Of a stretch of 64,000 bases of DNA, positions 21,440-32,967 are shown one piece after another. Position 1 is the first letter of the stretch, and every line of letters starts with the position of its first letter. The stretch lies in contig JAACJK010000114.1 in the NCBI GenBank assembly GCA_013368325.1, positions 310,001 through 374,000 of the forward strand, in the 5' to 3' direction. The notes under the pieces are model-generated. The model saw nothing but the letters and a program-made list of their open reading frames with translations. It made no database searches and was not told the DNA's origin. This DNA comes from Ephemerocybe angulata (lineage: Eukaryota; Basidiomycota; Agaricomycetes; Agaricales; Psathyrellaceae). The translations under genes and the position numbers were made by a program.

Positions 21440-21774
21440 ATAGCATGTATCATTATAACTTCATTTACTCAGCCCCTTCCACATTCGCCGAGCCAGGCCG
21501 CCCAGTCTCCAACTTGAGCCTCCGCCACGCTCCTAACTTTATTGACAGGGTTCGGTGTTTCCGACGACGAGAGCTCAGTAAGTGCGCCGCGGCCTCTCGA
21601 AAAACCATCTATTGACCCTCCTATCCCAGTCTGATTTATGCGAACGGCGTCGTTCGGTGCTAGCGGCGACGAACAGAAGAAGTCAGTAAACCATTTGGAT
21701 TCAGCTATCGCTGGACACACACCTCGTTTATTTCAGCTCAGCTGTGTTCTCGCATACCCCCACGCTGCACTGCT
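21440..21774. other. Short intergenic gap
   Basis: 3' flank of gene B followed by sequence leading into the Hsp70 remnant. No gene or repeat recognised. Confidence 0.4.
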
Positions 21775-23500
21775 TAGTTCGACGACGCCGAAGTCCAGGC
21801 CAATATGAAGCGGTTCCCCTTCACCGTCTTCAACAAGGGAAGTCTTAGGTCAGGGTTGAGTACCATGGCGAGACCGAGGAGTTTGTAAGTGCATTCAATC
21901 GGCCCCTTTCATATATCCGTGCTCATTCGCTTTCCAGTCACCCGAAGAGATCCCCTCTATGATTCTTCTGAAGATGAAGGAGACTGCCGAGTCGCACCTT
22001 CGCACCACCGCCAACAACGCCGCCGTCACCGTCCCTGCGTACTTCACCGACTCCCAACGTCAAGCTATCAAGGATGCTGGTACCATCTCCAGCATGAACG
22101 TCCTCCGTATCATCAACGAACCCACTGCCGCCGCGATCGTCTACAGTCTCGACAAGAAGGTCCCCCAGGCCGGCGGGCGTAACGTGAGGACCTCATCTTC
22201 GATCTCGGAGGAGGAACTTTTGGCGTCTCTCTGCTGACCATCGAGGTTGGTATCTTTTGACTCGGAAGTCAAGGCTACCGCTGGTGATACTCACTTGGGT
22301 GGTGAAGATTTCGACAAACGTCTCGTGAACCCCTGATGAAGTGGTTCAAGCGCAAGCACATGATGAAGGGTAAGTTGATTTATGCTTCCGCCCTTAGGTC
22401 CGTTCACTGACGTCGTCCTTTTAAGATCTCTTCAGCAACCCTCGTACTCTCCGTTGTCTCCGCTCTGCTTGCGAGCGTGCCAAGTGTACCCTCTCCTCCG
22501 CCACCCAGTCACCCATCAAGATCGACCCCCCTTTTTCAGGGGGGTCAACTTCTACACCTCCCTCACTCGTGCCCGTTTCGAGGAGCTCTGCCAAGATCTT
22601 TTCCGAGGCACACTCGAGCCCGTCGAGAAGGTTCTCCGTGACTCCAAAATTAACAAGTCTAATGTCCACGAGATCGTCCTGTCGGTGGTTCCACTCATAT
22701 CCCTCGTATGGTCAAGCTTGTGTCCGAATTCTTCAACGGCAAGGAGCCCAAAAAGAGCATCAACCCCGATGAGGTTGCCGCCGACGGCTGGACAGGCCGC
22801 TATTCTCTTCCGTCGAAGCTCAAAGAAGACCCGGTGTCCCCTCCCCCTCGTTGTCGTCTTTCCCCGCCAGTGGCCTCATCAAGCGGAGTACCACCATAAC
22901 CCCCAAGAAGTCTGGCATCTTCTCCACCTGCACCAGTATCCAGGATGGCGTCCCAGTCGGTCTACGAGGGTGAGAGCACCGGTCAAGGACAACAACCTTC
23001 TCGGCATGTTCGAGCTCTCTGGCTTCCCTCCCGCGGCTTTTCTTGAACTATCCTCAATGTGTCCGCATCTGAGTAGACCGCTCGCCAGTCCAAATTCTGT
23101 GGGACTATTACCCAATGCTCGATGAGGCTCGACTTTCACGAAGGAGGTCGATCCCATCGCTTTTGAGGACGAGAAGTAGTACGAGGCTGAGAATGGCTTG
23201 CATCGCCTCGAATAACGGTCTCGAGTTTTATGCCCACTCTTGTGCTCAACTCGCAACAATATGCCACTCGCCAACAAGTTCAATGATACTGTTGTCAGGT
23301 CCAGGTTCGAGATTGCGGGAAGAAGGACCATCCAACGCTCTCCGCCTTCCAGGAAGCCTTGGTCGATGGGGACTAGGCGGGTGGGGGGCTGATGACTGCC
23401 AGTGCACGAGGATTGCCCCAACGACAAATCGCTTCCTTAACCATCAGGGTGCGCCTCGTTCCCTCGCTTCTACATATGTACGCTTACTGATGACTTAATG
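21775..23500 (+). pseudogene. Hsp70 pseudogene, copy 1 (longest)
   Basis: Broken frames carry successive pieces of a cytosolic Hsp70 in the right order: the phosphate-binding and nucleotide-binding lobe ([44 protein letters not shown]), a decayed GGEDFD-like segment, [39 protein letters not shown], then substrate-domain traces ([12 protein letters not shown]) and a C-terminal NGLE-FYAHS-like piece. Frameshifts and stops occur throughout, and segments such as the [10 protein letters not shown] region are damaged. Intron-like GTAAGT..AG gaps remain near 21892-21955 and 22372-22427, so it arose by DNA duplication rather than retroposition. Related remnants follow at 35270-36142 and beyond. Nothing suggests a functional chaperone. 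Confidence 0.85.
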
Positions 23501-23662
23501 TGCCTCTCATAGTATCTTTTGAGGACAGAGATCGATAAATCATCAATCTTACCTAGTAATGCATTCCAATTTTCTCAATCTTAAAATTACCTAACTTCTA
23601 GCACTGAATTCTATTGAAGATCTGAATACATATCATCCTCTAGCAAGTTGAGCGACAGGAGA

Positions 23663-24722
23663 TTAAGAACGTCCTTCGCCGTTGAAGGTCCTATACCGGG
23701 CATGGGACGAATTTGCAATGACCTCGACGTCCTTTGGGTTTGGGACGATATCCAAAAGTATCTTGACAAAGTGGTACTCGTTCAGCCACCAGCCACGAAA
23801 ACGGTTGACCGCCCGCCGTAAGTTGCTGATCTCCTCCGTCTGGCCGTCAATCTTCTCAGACGCATCGAGGATCTGGTTCCTCAACCCCCCTAATTCGGAC
23901 CTGTCATCCTTCAGCTCCTCCCTCTTTATTTGCAGCTGCTTCTTCAGTCGTTGCTCGGATCTCTCCAAGACACCAATGCGTGCGTTTAACTTTGCTATGA
24001 GCTCCGCATAATTCTCAACTCCGGCGTCACGATAAGGCTGAGCACGAGTGCACCCGTGGGTTTACCCGGATCCACCGGCGGGTACCCATGACAAAAATTT
24101 TAATACCCAGACTCAGACGGGTATCTCCCACGGATCACCCGCGACCTGCGGATCCAGGTCACAGCAGGTATTCCCACGAGTTTACCTGCAAGTACCCATG
24201 GCATTTTGCCTATAGCTTATCCTGAGTGTAGACATACTGGGTATATTGCTTATTTACTATACTTTAACTATGTTTCTTTAGACAATAGGAACATAATTGT
24301 CACACAGATACTAAATACTGATAAATTATAGAGATCATAGACAAAACCAGCCTTACCCACAGGTCGACCACATTTCAAATCCAATACCCGGACCCGTATG
24401 GGTATTTTCCCACGGGTGACCCGAGCTCACGGGTCCGGGTTTTGGCGGGTTTCCCACGGTTCAAGTCACGGGTACCCACCGGTAACCCGGACTCGTGCTC
24501 AGCCTTACGTCACGAATCCGGATAGGCGCGTGACCACGCTCAAACTGGCGATCTTTGTTCTCATCGAGGTCGGGAATGGTTGGGTACCTCCCTCTACCTG
24601 CAGATGCAGCTGTCAGCATTCCATGGGTCTCCGTAGGTATGTATAGATCGTAATTGGCGGGACTTACCCCTCTTCGTAGTTCGATGCAGGTTCTCCGCAA
24701 TGCGGTCGTTGGAAAGGGTCAT
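23663..24722 (-). pseudogene. Coiled-coil protein gene split by a MITE
   Basis: On the complement the gene starts at 24722 (MTLSNDRIAENLHR), has an intron at 24598-24667 (GTAAGT..GCAG) and continues to an RIRD motif, where a 475-bp element with its target duplication is inserted (24033-24507). Past the element, the same frame resumes with a heptad-like, Lys/Glu/Leu-rich coiled coil (LIAKLNARIGVLERSEQRL and following) and ends at 23663. Reading across one copy of the duplication restores one continuous frame, so the insertion is probably the only lesion. I recognise no family; the final ~45 residues (FRGWWLNEYHFVKILLD) look folded. With the element in place the product would be truncated after about 50 residues unless the insert is spliced out. 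Confidence 0.7.
24033..24507. mobile_element. hAT-type MITE, family 1, copy 1
   Basis: Ends are TAAGGCTGAGCACGAGT and its exact reverse complement. The 8-bp direct duplication CGTCACGA flanks it (24025-24032 and 24508-24515). The interior is GGGTACCC-rich and noncoding. It is nearly the same as 54753-55216, with an 11-base extra segment. Confidence 0.95.
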
Positions 24723-25299
24723 CGGCGTGTTGCGAATGGAGGGATGCGTGGTCTTTCAGAATGTAATTGTTACCCTGCTCGCACCGAGGCGGCTGGTTAT
24801 AAATTCTCTCGGCGCAACTCAGATGGGGAAATGCTGAGCTGACAAGAGCGGGCACTTATTTATTATTGGGAAGCTGTCACAATTTCAGGATGAATCATGG
24901 CAAGTCAATATTCATTTATTGTCATAACAGCAATAACTAAATATGGTGCTCCTGGCTCTCTAGCTGGTTGCCGCTATTCAGGAAACGCTGTACATGGCGA
25001 CATGATATGGTAACGTACCAAAGATGGTGCTTACACAGGTAGGTAATGTTCGGTACAAGTACATATCAATTCCAAGTCGGCTTTAGAGATCTAATCTTCT
25101 TGCCAGGTCCAAGACTGGTCACCCAAGGGACTGATTCTTGTTGTCGTTGCCTCCTAGCAACGCACGACGGTTCCGAGTGGATCAAGCTGTGCGCCTACCT
25201 CGTAGCAACTGGGTATAATAAACTCGACGTCTACGAGCCCAGTTCGACTCTTCGTTCCCCTCTCACCCTTGAACATACTCTCCCCAGCCTGTCGCTCAG
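24723..25299. other. Gap between the coiled-coil gene and the Plavaka gene
   Basis: AT-rich sequence with no supportable gene. One Plavaka terminus may lie here, but I could not identify a terminal repeat. Confidence 0.35.
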
Positions 25300-25577
25300 A
25301 TGTCAGAAGCTTCTGCCTACGAGTGCGTTGACTGCGGCAAGACGTATTCAGCTCCTAGATTCCTCGAGTCACACCAGCGATCCTGTCGGAAAGCCAAACG
25401 GAGCTTCTCACAGATCCTTGAGGAGACCAGGCTATTATGGGAGGCCAAAAAAAGGCGGAGGCTAGATGCAGCTCAGGAAGTGTGTTATCTTTCGCCCGTC
25501 TCTGACCTGTGAGGTCTCAGTCAACTCCCTAGATTTCACAACCCCCAGTAATTGAGCAACCTGGCGAGGAAGAAATC

Positions 25578-25875
25578 GTCAATGAAGTCAGTGTATGGGT
25601 TTCGAAAGCTAGTTCTATCTCAAGCGCTAAATCATTTCATTCCAGGAGGAGGTCACGTCTGTGGTAGTCAGGTCAACGCGGCAGATTCGTCAAAACCCTC
25701 GCTACCTCGACAACGGTTGGGAGAACGTCAATGAAGTCACAGTATGGGTTTCGAAAGCTGGCCCTACCTCAAGCGCTAAATCTTTTCATTCCAGGAGGAG
25801 GTCGTGTCTGTGGCAGTCAGGTCAAAGCGGGAGATTCGTCGGAACCCTCGCTACCTCGACAATGGTTGGGAGACC
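25578..25875 (+). repeat. Tandem duplication of an exon-intron unit in the Plavaka gene
   Basis: About 149 bases starting GTCAATGAAGTCA are repeated directly (25578-25726 and 25727-25875). Each unit contains an intron ending TTCATTCCAG and an exon encoding an EEV..SVxVRS..RNPRYLDNGWE stretch. Confidence 0.85.
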
Positions 25876-27942
25876 GCCCCAATTGAGATCAATGACGACA
25901 TCGGTGAGTTTGACGCTGACAAGCTGGTTTGACACCGAGCGCTGAGATCCTTCTATTAGCTGCCCTGGCCTCTACCTCACGCGTGAAGCTCAGTGACATT
26001 CGCCGTTTGATTCCTGTACCGTCAGAACCCAATGCGTTTGGGGTCCGAAGATCATATATGATCTCAGCCACCCAGGAACGGTTAATACAGACCCCGATTC
26101 CATTTTAACACCGAAAGACTTCACCAAAGCAGGTCTATGCCTGGCCGAAGCTTCCAACAGGTTCAGCCCAACGGCGCCATTACTGGCGGGAACCCCGTTA
26201 TATGGGCCATTCCCAAATAGATCCTCTTTCGAAGTTGCGGAATGGTTCTGGAACTCGAACAGCAAATCCTTCCTCGAATTCCAGAAGCTGATGGGCATCT
26301 TCAAGCAACCAACTTTCAGCTTCGAGGACATGCTTTCCACCAACTGGGCACAGACCTTCAAATCTTTAGGCGCGAATAAGCATGACTTGACTGACGATGA
26401 CGGGGCGTGGATCGATGACGATGGATGGAAAGCGACCAAGATATCCATCGATGTTCCGTTCCACTCCCACATGCGAGGCGCACCCGGGACAAAACCTCAC
26501 AACGTTGGAGTATTACACCATCGAAGCATTATGTCTGTCATCAAGGAGAAGATATCCAACGTGGACGCCTTCAGTCAATTCCATTATACTCCTTATAAGT
26601 CGACATGGAAGCCCACTGAAGACGATCCCGAGGTCGAACTCTACGGCGAAATGTATGCGTCACGGGCGTTCCGTGAGGCGCACGAGGAGGTCCAGAGGCT
26701 CCCTAGGAATGAAGGCAATGCTGGCTTGGAACGTGTTGTTATTGGCCTGATGTTCTCGTCGGATGCGACGAGTCTCACACACTTTGGCCCTGCTTCCCTC
26801 TGGCCATGTTACCTGATGTTCGCGAACGAGTCCAAGAGTCGGCGATGCGAGCCCAACGAGCGCTTATGCCACCACATTGCTTACTTTCAAACGGTATCGT
26901 GCCATCTTCCACTGCATTGGCGTAATCACTCATAACTTACTCTCATACGCCTATCGCAGCTCCCCGACTCTTTTCAGGACGTACTCAGAAAACAGAACGA
27001 CGGGAAACTCCCCACTGAAGCCCTATTTAGCTTCTGTTCTCGGGAGATATTCCACAAGCAGTGGTCTATCCTCCTTGATATGGAACTCCGCGATGCTATG
27101 GAAAATGGGATCGTTCTTACCTGCCCAGACGGCCACAAGCGATGTTTCTATCCGAGGATCTTTACATACTCGGCGGATTACCCAGAAAGGTGAGTATTTG
27201 GATATGTGTGTTATCTTATCTAGTCGCTTACCGGTAGAATTAGAATGTTGGTTGCGTGCCTCCGTCAAAATGGCACTTATCCCTGCCACCGGTGTCAAGT
27301 TCCGGCGTGGTCCCTGTCCAATCTGAAGTCCCCAGTTGACACTGAAAGAGACGAGAAGCGGCGCTCCGAATCAGACCAAGCGAAGCTGATCGCTGAAGCC
27401 CGCTACACGATATATGAGAGGCAATATGCAGTCGATGGTCCTCCGATAGAGAAGCTTTTGAAACCCCTTTCATTAAATGCAACTGAGGTTCGATTCTCTT
27501 TATAACTTAAGCTAACTTCCTAACACTATTCTGCTAGTCATCTTTCATATCCCTTCCGGATGCCAAAGGGTTCAGCGTGATCTCAACACTCGTTGTGGAT
27601 ATCCTCCACGAGTTCGAAATTGGGGTCTGGAAACGGCTTTACATACACCTTTTGCGCCTTCTTGATGCAGCCGGTGTGGCTTCGGCTTTATTGGCTGAGT
27701 TAGACACTCGGTAGGTCTATGACGTCCACCCACAGTATGATATTGCTGACTGTCTATACCCCCGTTCAGGTTCCGTGCCACTCCAAGCTTTGGAAAGGAT
27801 GGGATTAGAAAATTTGGCTTAAACGCGTCCAAGATGAAACGGAAGGCAGCTCGGGATTACGAGGACTTACTTCAGGTCTGCACCTACAATGCTTCATTGT
27901 CACGATTCACGTCGGCTGAACCCATCCCTTAGTGCTCAATAC

Positions 27943-28218
27943 TGAGACGATCTGAAGTGATCGTAGCGAGCTCAGTATCGTAGACACGAACTAAATATTA
28001 TTAAGTACCTGAAGTGATCGTAGCGAGCTACAGGATACAGTAAGTAAGATGAAATGAATAAGTAAATAAGTATGGCTCACCTCAGTATCGTAGACACGAA
28101 CTGAGGAGAGAACGAAGAAAGGAATCGACGATATGAAGAAAAAGCAAAACAAACAGAAGTAAACAAAGGGGTCCATGTGGGCGACAGGATTGGGGCGTAT
28201 CATCTATCTACTTTGACA
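27943..28218 (-). repeat. 3' LTR of the copia element
   Basis: Same sequence as 32968-33243. The last codons of the polyprotein run into this LTR. A purine-rich GAGTGGGAG immediately upstream on the complement (about 28219-28227) is the likely polypurine tract. Confidence 0.93.
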
Positions 28219-31200
28219 CTCCCACTCGAACCAAGACGTAGACCCATAGCATGTACAAACTTCCAATGAGTATCCCGAGGCAAGGGCTTCGTCATAATAT
28301 CAGCCACCATGTCGGATGTCGGGACATAAGTAATAATCGCCTTCTTCGATCCGATGAGGTCGTCTCGAACGTAGTGATATTTACGTTGGATATGTTTGGT
28401 ACGCGCGCGATGTTGAGGGTCTTTCGAAAGTGCAATAGCACCCTGGTTGTCGTTGAAGAGATTGGTGGGAGATTTCTGAGCGTGACCGATGTCTTCAAAG
28501 AACGTCCGTAGCCATGCGAGATGTTGACCTGCGTACGACATGCTGATGTACTCGGCTTCGGTGGAGGACAACGACACCATCGGCTGGCGTTTACTTGACC
28601 ACCCGATTGCACCACTGTTGCTCAAGAAGACGTAGCCACCAGTGGACCTGGAGGTATCGTGGTCGTCTGACCATGATGCATCGACGAAACCAAGGAAGGT
28701 CATGTCCGGCGAATTGTCCATCCCATCGAAAACGAGTTCCATATCGCGGGTCGCCTTGAGGTAACGAAGGCTTCGCTTGGCGAGCGTCCAATGGCACATC
28801 TTGGGCTCGGCAGAGTACCGTCCAAGAAGTCCGACGGTGTATGCGAGATCGGGGCGTGTAGCCAACATGGCATACATTAGCGAACCAACAACACTCTTGT
28901 ATGAGATCGGTTTGCCTTCAATGGAGAGCTCGTGGAGGGTAGTGTTGTCGACGGGGTCGTCCTTGGAGACGCGAGTACTGGCAGGTAAAGGGGTGTCCAT
29001 GGGGCGACTATTGGACATGCCAGTTCGTTCGAGAACGTTGTCGATGTACTGGCCCTGGGACATGTAGATTCGTCGATTTGGTCGATCACGGCGAATGGCT
29101 ATACCCAGAATAAACTTTGCCTCTCCAAGATCCTTCATCTTGTACCGTTCGGCGAGAAGTTTCTTCGTCTTGTCGATAAAGGCACGCGAAGTGGCTGCCA
29201 ATAATAAATCATCGACATACACAACGATGAAGCAGAGCTCGCCGTTGTCACGATAGACGTATAGGCAAGTCTCGGCGTCCAACCGAATGAATCCCATATC
29301 CAGGAGACTGCGATCCAACGTACGATTCCAGGTCCTTCCAGCCTGCTTCAAGCCATAGAGGGAGCGCTTGAGCTTCCAGCAATGTCCAGGTGCGATGGGG
29401 ACTCCCACTGGAGGTGAGATGTATATGTCCTCCTCGAGCACACCGTTGAGGTAAGCTGTCGTAACATCCATCTGGTCCAGTTCAAGGTCGTACTTCGCTG
29501 CAAGGCAAAGAATGATGCGAATGGATTCGAGGTTGGCGACTGGGGCGAACGTCTCGGAGTAATCACGTCCTTGGACCTGTCGGAAACCACGAGCGACAAT
29601 GCGAACCTTGAGACGAATGATGTTCCCATTTTCGTCTCTCTTCACAGTCATGACCGGCTTCGAGGTAAGCAGCTGCGCGCCAGGCGGGATCGGGACGACA
29701 TCGTAGACGTCGCTATCCAGTAGACTCTGTATTTCCTCCGATAATGCGCCACTCCACTCGGGACCATCAGGACCTGCCAGTGCCTCAGCAAGAGTCAACG
29801 GGATATGACCTTGGCCAGGCCCAGGAGCCTCGAGAACTCGGAATGCCTGCAACAGTGCGTCAACTTCATCGTCTGAGTCGACAGTACCCGTAGGGTCTTG
29901 GAAATCGTCGTCATCAGAGCTCGTCGAAGGATCAGGACTCTGAGCAGCAGTGATGATCTCCGGTGGCGTCGGTTGTTCCGTTGCCGGCGCTTGTGCGTGT
30001 GATAGGCGCTTGTGCTCGAGTTGGCGCTTCACGGCCTCACGATACTCGTCGATTGGGGCTCGCTTGGTGCGAGATGCTCTAGGAGCATTAGCGAGCTCCA
30101 ACGGAATGAGTGGTACTTCGCGAGATGCAGGTTTCTTGCGTGCAGGAGCAGGCATGGGATTTGGTACAGGTGGTGCAGGTGCAGGTGCGGGCGCAGGTGC
30201 AGGCGCAGGTGGGGACCGTGCCGGGGTGAGCTTAGGTGTCAGGGGAATGGCTCCCACTGGCTTCAGCAAGCTTACTGTGCTGTCGTCACTGTCCGAGTCA
30301 TACTCGTCGACGTTGGGAGGTGTGGTAGTGTGCGTTGGTGTGAGGTCACGCTGGTGCCAGAGTAGGTCTCCCCAGTCCTTCTGTTCGTGCGGGTCGACAT
30401 CGTGGATCTCGCTGGGCTTTGGGATGGCATCCGTCGTCTCGTTAAAGACAACATGTCGGCTCGAGAAGATCTGCTTTGTCGATGCGTCAAGTAAGCGGTA
30501 CGCTTTTTGTCCACTCTGGTACCCAAGCATGTAGCACTTCCGGGCATTTTGGTCAAACTTGGCAGCTCGGAGTTGTTTGGGAATGAGGGCGTATGCAACA
30601 CAGCCGAATGGTCGAAGGATAGAGGGGTCGACCGGACGTTTGAACATTTTCTCGTATGGGATTTCGCCGTCGAGGCCAGCAGCGGGTGTTCGGGCGATGA
30701 TGTGCGACGCCGTGGACATGGCTTCAGTCCAGTACGTCCTTGGTAGTCCAGACTCGATAAGCATAGCCGTGGACATGTTGCGAATCGTTTGGTTCATGCG
30801 TTCTGCGAGACCGTTTTGCTCCTGGGTGTATGCTGCGGACGTTTCGTGGAATATGCCCTCGTTCCTGAGAAAGGTCTCGACGACGTCTCCCGTGAACTCG
30901 CCACCTCCGTCGCTGCGAAGCGTTTGACGGAATCCATCGGTTAGTCGCATGCTGGAGATCTTGAGCTTGAAGTACGATTGGACGTCCTGGTAGAACAGTT
31001 TGATTTCGGCGAGTGCGTCGCTCTTCTTGCGAAGGAAGCGAACCCAAGGATGGCGAGTATGGTCATCAATGAGAATGAGCCAGTAACGAAATCCGGAGGG
31101 TGATGCTGGTGTGACAGGTCCTCCCAGATCCGTGTGGATGAGCTCGAACGGGGCAGTGGTCTCCCTTCGTGAGCGCGGCTTGAACGCCAATTTCCTCATC

Positions 31201-32903
31201 TTACCCAAGGCGCATGCCTCGCAAATCCCCAGCTTGCCACTAACGGTTTTAACACCGAAGAGCTGCCCTCGCTTCACCATCTGTCTGATCCTATCCTCGG
31301 ACGCGTGCCCGAGCCTTCGGTGGAGAAGCTTGATGTCGATAGTGGTTGGTGCGGCAGGTAAGCTCCGAGTAGCGACAAGGGCGGCAGAGAATTCACTGGT
31401 GTGAGGCTCGTCTGAGATGCGATACAGTCCCTGAGCATATTTGGCTGTGAGTATGAGCTTTCCGTTTTGGAGTATGTGGCCTCCGTTTCGGTTAAACAGG
31501 GTGTCGAACCCTGCTCGTGCGAGTTGTGGAATGGATATGAGGGTGGTGGATAGTTCGGGGACGAGGAGAACTCTCGTGAACTCGACGTACTCGTTCCTTG
31601 AGCGGTTGACGTAGTAGCGCATGGTTCCTCGTGCGACTCCCTTGATGATAGAATCATCCCCTAGGTGTACGTTGACATGGTGTTGGAGGTGGGATATGGT
31701 TTCAGGCAGCAGCCAGTGGGAGTTTGGCGTCATATGAGCAGAGCACGCAGAGTCGAATAGAGTTTGAGTTCGTTGGGTGTCGATATTGGGTTCGGACAGG
31801 ATATAGGCGCCAATGCGAGATTGCAATTCTTTGGAGATAACTACATGCGATGCTTGAACGTAGCTATTCTCGAGTCCATCGGAATCCTGGTCATCCAACT
31901 CGATCAACTGCTCCTGAGCCGCCCTCGCCGTCTCCTTCGCTTTCGCGGCCGTGCGTTTTCCCGTCGCGTTGGTGCTGGTCTTCTGCGCAGGCGCTTGTAC
32001 GGACGCTCCAGGTGGGAGATTGCGTCGACGATTTTGTTCCTCCTCCACCCATTTCGAAATGAGTATGCAGTTGCTTTCGGGGTGGGTTCCTCCATGGATG
32101 CGGCATGGTTTGCTTCCCGTGGTGGCTTGGAAAGCGGTGGCGGAATGTTGCGACGTCATCGAGACACTAGTCGAGATCTGCGAGGCGGCGCGGGTGGTGA
32201 TCATGTCGTAAGTGAGCTCGTCGAGGTTGCCCACGCTGTTGAGCATAGCCGTGCGGAAGATGTCCCAGGCGGGGGTAGAGGGGAGCGAGCGGAGGAAGAA
32301 GAAGGATTTGAATAGATCGGAGATTGGCTGCTTGAGTGAATCGAGCTTGGTGGTGAATGCCGTGAATTTGCCAACATGCTCCGCGAAGTCCGAAGTCCCA
32401 TCCCACTTGAGATCGAGGAGATCGAGGACGGTTCCGAATGCGGTCGACCCAGCGTTTGTCTTCTCGTACTTGTTCTCGATGAAGTCCCAGGCTGCCTTGG
32501 CTGACTGATCTACGAGCGCGTCGAGGTTGATAGCGAGGCCGATGGTGACGCTGTCGGTGATAATCCCTAAAGCCCGGGCGTCCCTGATATGCCACTCCCG
32601 TAACGCCTCCCCTTGATCAGCGGAGAACGACGCAAATGGATTAGACGGCGTGCTGGGGAGCTTGGCTTCGCCGCCTTCGGTGGCGGCGGCGGTGGCTTTG
32701 CCTGATGGCGTGAATAAGGACGCGCCGCGGGTAGTTGTGGTAGCAGAGGTTGTGCGAGTGGGTTTTGGATCTGTTCCATCGATGACTCCGTAGACCTTGT
32801 GCATTCGAAGTTTGCTGCGAATGCGAATCTTCCATGCCTGGTGATTTTCAGGCCCGGTGAGCTTGATGGCTTTGCTATCTGTGGTTGTGTCGTCGTAAGA
32901 CAT
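28200..32903 (-). CDS. Copia Gag-Pol polyprotein (1,567 residues)
   Basis: One uninterrupted frame with the copia domain order. The Gag-like N-terminus has KLTGPENHQAWKIRIRSKLR and a Cys/His motif (CRIHGGTHPESNC) that is not a canonical CCHC knuckle. Protease: LFDSACSAHMTP (Asp at ~residue 385). Pre-integrase finger: LHRRLGHAS..CEACALGK. Integrase: HTDLGG, LRSDGGGEF and QNGLAERMN supply the D,D,E triad. A Pro/Ala-rich linker follows (about residues 850-1010). Reverse transcriptase: VARGFRQVQGRDYSETFAPV, ITAYLNG-like DVTTAYLNG, and VVYVDDLLLA. RNase H: ASWSDDHDTSRSTGGY and SSTEAEYISMS, with TKHI..RKYHYVRD at the end. All key residues are present, so the element looks capable of movement. The integrase-RT order (integrase first) excludes gypsy. 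Confidence 0.97.
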   Translation of the reverse strand: MSYDDTTTDSKAIKLTGPENHQAWKIRIRSKLRMHKVYGVIDGTDPKPTRTTSATTTTRGASLFTPSGKATAAATEGGEAKLPSTPSNPFASFSADQGEALREWHIRDARALGIITDSVTIGLAINLDALVDQSAKAAWDFIENKYEKTNAGSTAFGTVLDLLDLKWDGTSDFAEHVGKFTAFTTKLDSLKQPISDLFKSFFFLRSLPSTPAWDIFRTAMLNSVGNLDELTYDMITTRAASQISTSVSMTSQHSATAFQATTGSKPCRIHGGTHPESNCILISKWVEEEQNRRRNLPPGASVQAPAQKTSTNATGKRTAAKAKETARAAQEQLIELDDQDSDGLENSYVQASHVVISKELQSRIGAYILSEPNIDTQRTQTLFDSACSAHMTPNSHWLLPETISHLQHHVNVHLGDDSIIKGVARGTMRYYVNRSRNEYVEFTRVLLVPELSTTLISIPQLARAGFDTLFNRNGGHILQNGKLILTAKYAQGLYRISDEPHTSEFSAALVATRSLPAAPTTIDIKLLHRRLGHASEDRIRQMVKRGQLFGVKTVSGKLGICEACALGKMRKLAFKPRSRRETTAPFELIHTDLGGPVTPASPSGFRYWLILIDDHTRHPWVRFLRKKSDALAEIKLFYQDVQSYFKLKISSMRLTDGFRQTLRSDGGGEFTGDVVETFLRNEGIFHETSAAYTQEQNGLAERMNQTIRNMSTAMLIESGLPRTYWTEAMSTASHIIARTPAAGLDGEIPYEKMFKRPVDPSILRPFGCVAYALIPKQLRAAKFDQNARKCYMLGYQSGQKAYRLLDASTKQIFSSRHVVFNETTDAIPKPSEIHDVDPHEQKDWGDLLWHQRDLTPTHTTTPPNVDEYDSDSDDSTVSLLKPVGAIPLTPKLTPARSPPAPAPAPAPAPAPPVPNPMPAPARKKPASREVPLIPLELANAPRASRTKRAPIDEYREAVKRQLEHKRLSHAQAPATEQPTPPEIITAAQSPDPSTSSDDDDFQDPTGTVDSDDEVDALLQAFRVLEAPGPGQGHIPLTLAEALAGPDGPEWSGALSEEIQSLLDSDVYDVVPIPPGAQLLTSKPVMTVKRDENGNIIRLKVRIVARGFRQVQGRDYSETFAPVANLESIRIILCLAAKYDLELDQMDVTTAYLNGVLEEDIYISPPVGVPIAPGHCWKLKRSLYGLKQAGRTWNRTLDRSLLDMGFIRLDAETCLYVYRDNGELCFIVVYVDDLLLAATSRAFIDKTKKLLAERYKMKDLGEAKFILGIAIRRDRPNRRIYMSQGQYIDNVLERTGMSNSRPMDTPLPASTRVSKDDPVDNTTLHELSIEGKPISYKSVVGSLMYAMLATRPDLAYTVGLLGRYSAEPKMCHWTLAKRSLRYLKATRDMELVFDGMDNSPDMTFLGFVDASWSDDHDTSRSTGGYVFLSNSGAIGWSSKRQPMVSLSSTEAEYISMSYAGQHLAWLRTFFEDIGHAQKSPTNLFNDNQGAIALSKDPQHRARTKHIQRKYHYVRDDLIGSKKAIITYVPTSDMVADIMTKPLPRDTHWKFVHAMGLRLGSSGSVKVDR

Positions 32904-32949
32904 GTTTGTGAAATCGAGGAGATCTTGGTTTGTGTGGGCTTACGCGCTG

Positions 32950-32967
32950 AGCGCGGGGCTCATAACT
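32950..32967 (-). other. Copia primer-binding site matching initiator tRNA-Met anticodon arm
   Basis: Directly inside the 5' LTR the complement reads TTATGAGCCCCGCGC. That is complementary to the anticodon stem-loop (..GGGGCTCATAA..) of an initiator tRNA-Met. Copia elements are known to use an internal half of this tRNA as primer. Confidence 0.7.

Noticed and set aside
24398..24646. Frames within the two MITE copies (also 55107-55316)
   Set aside because: They encode GTRG-type repeats from the GGGTACCC-rich noncoding interior and run across element ends in unrelated contexts.
29950..30534. Long + strand frame opposite the copia polyprotein
   Set aside because: It is the antisense of the Pro/Ala-rich linker. 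Its Gly/Ala-rich composition mirrors that of the polyprotein, which has all expected domains.
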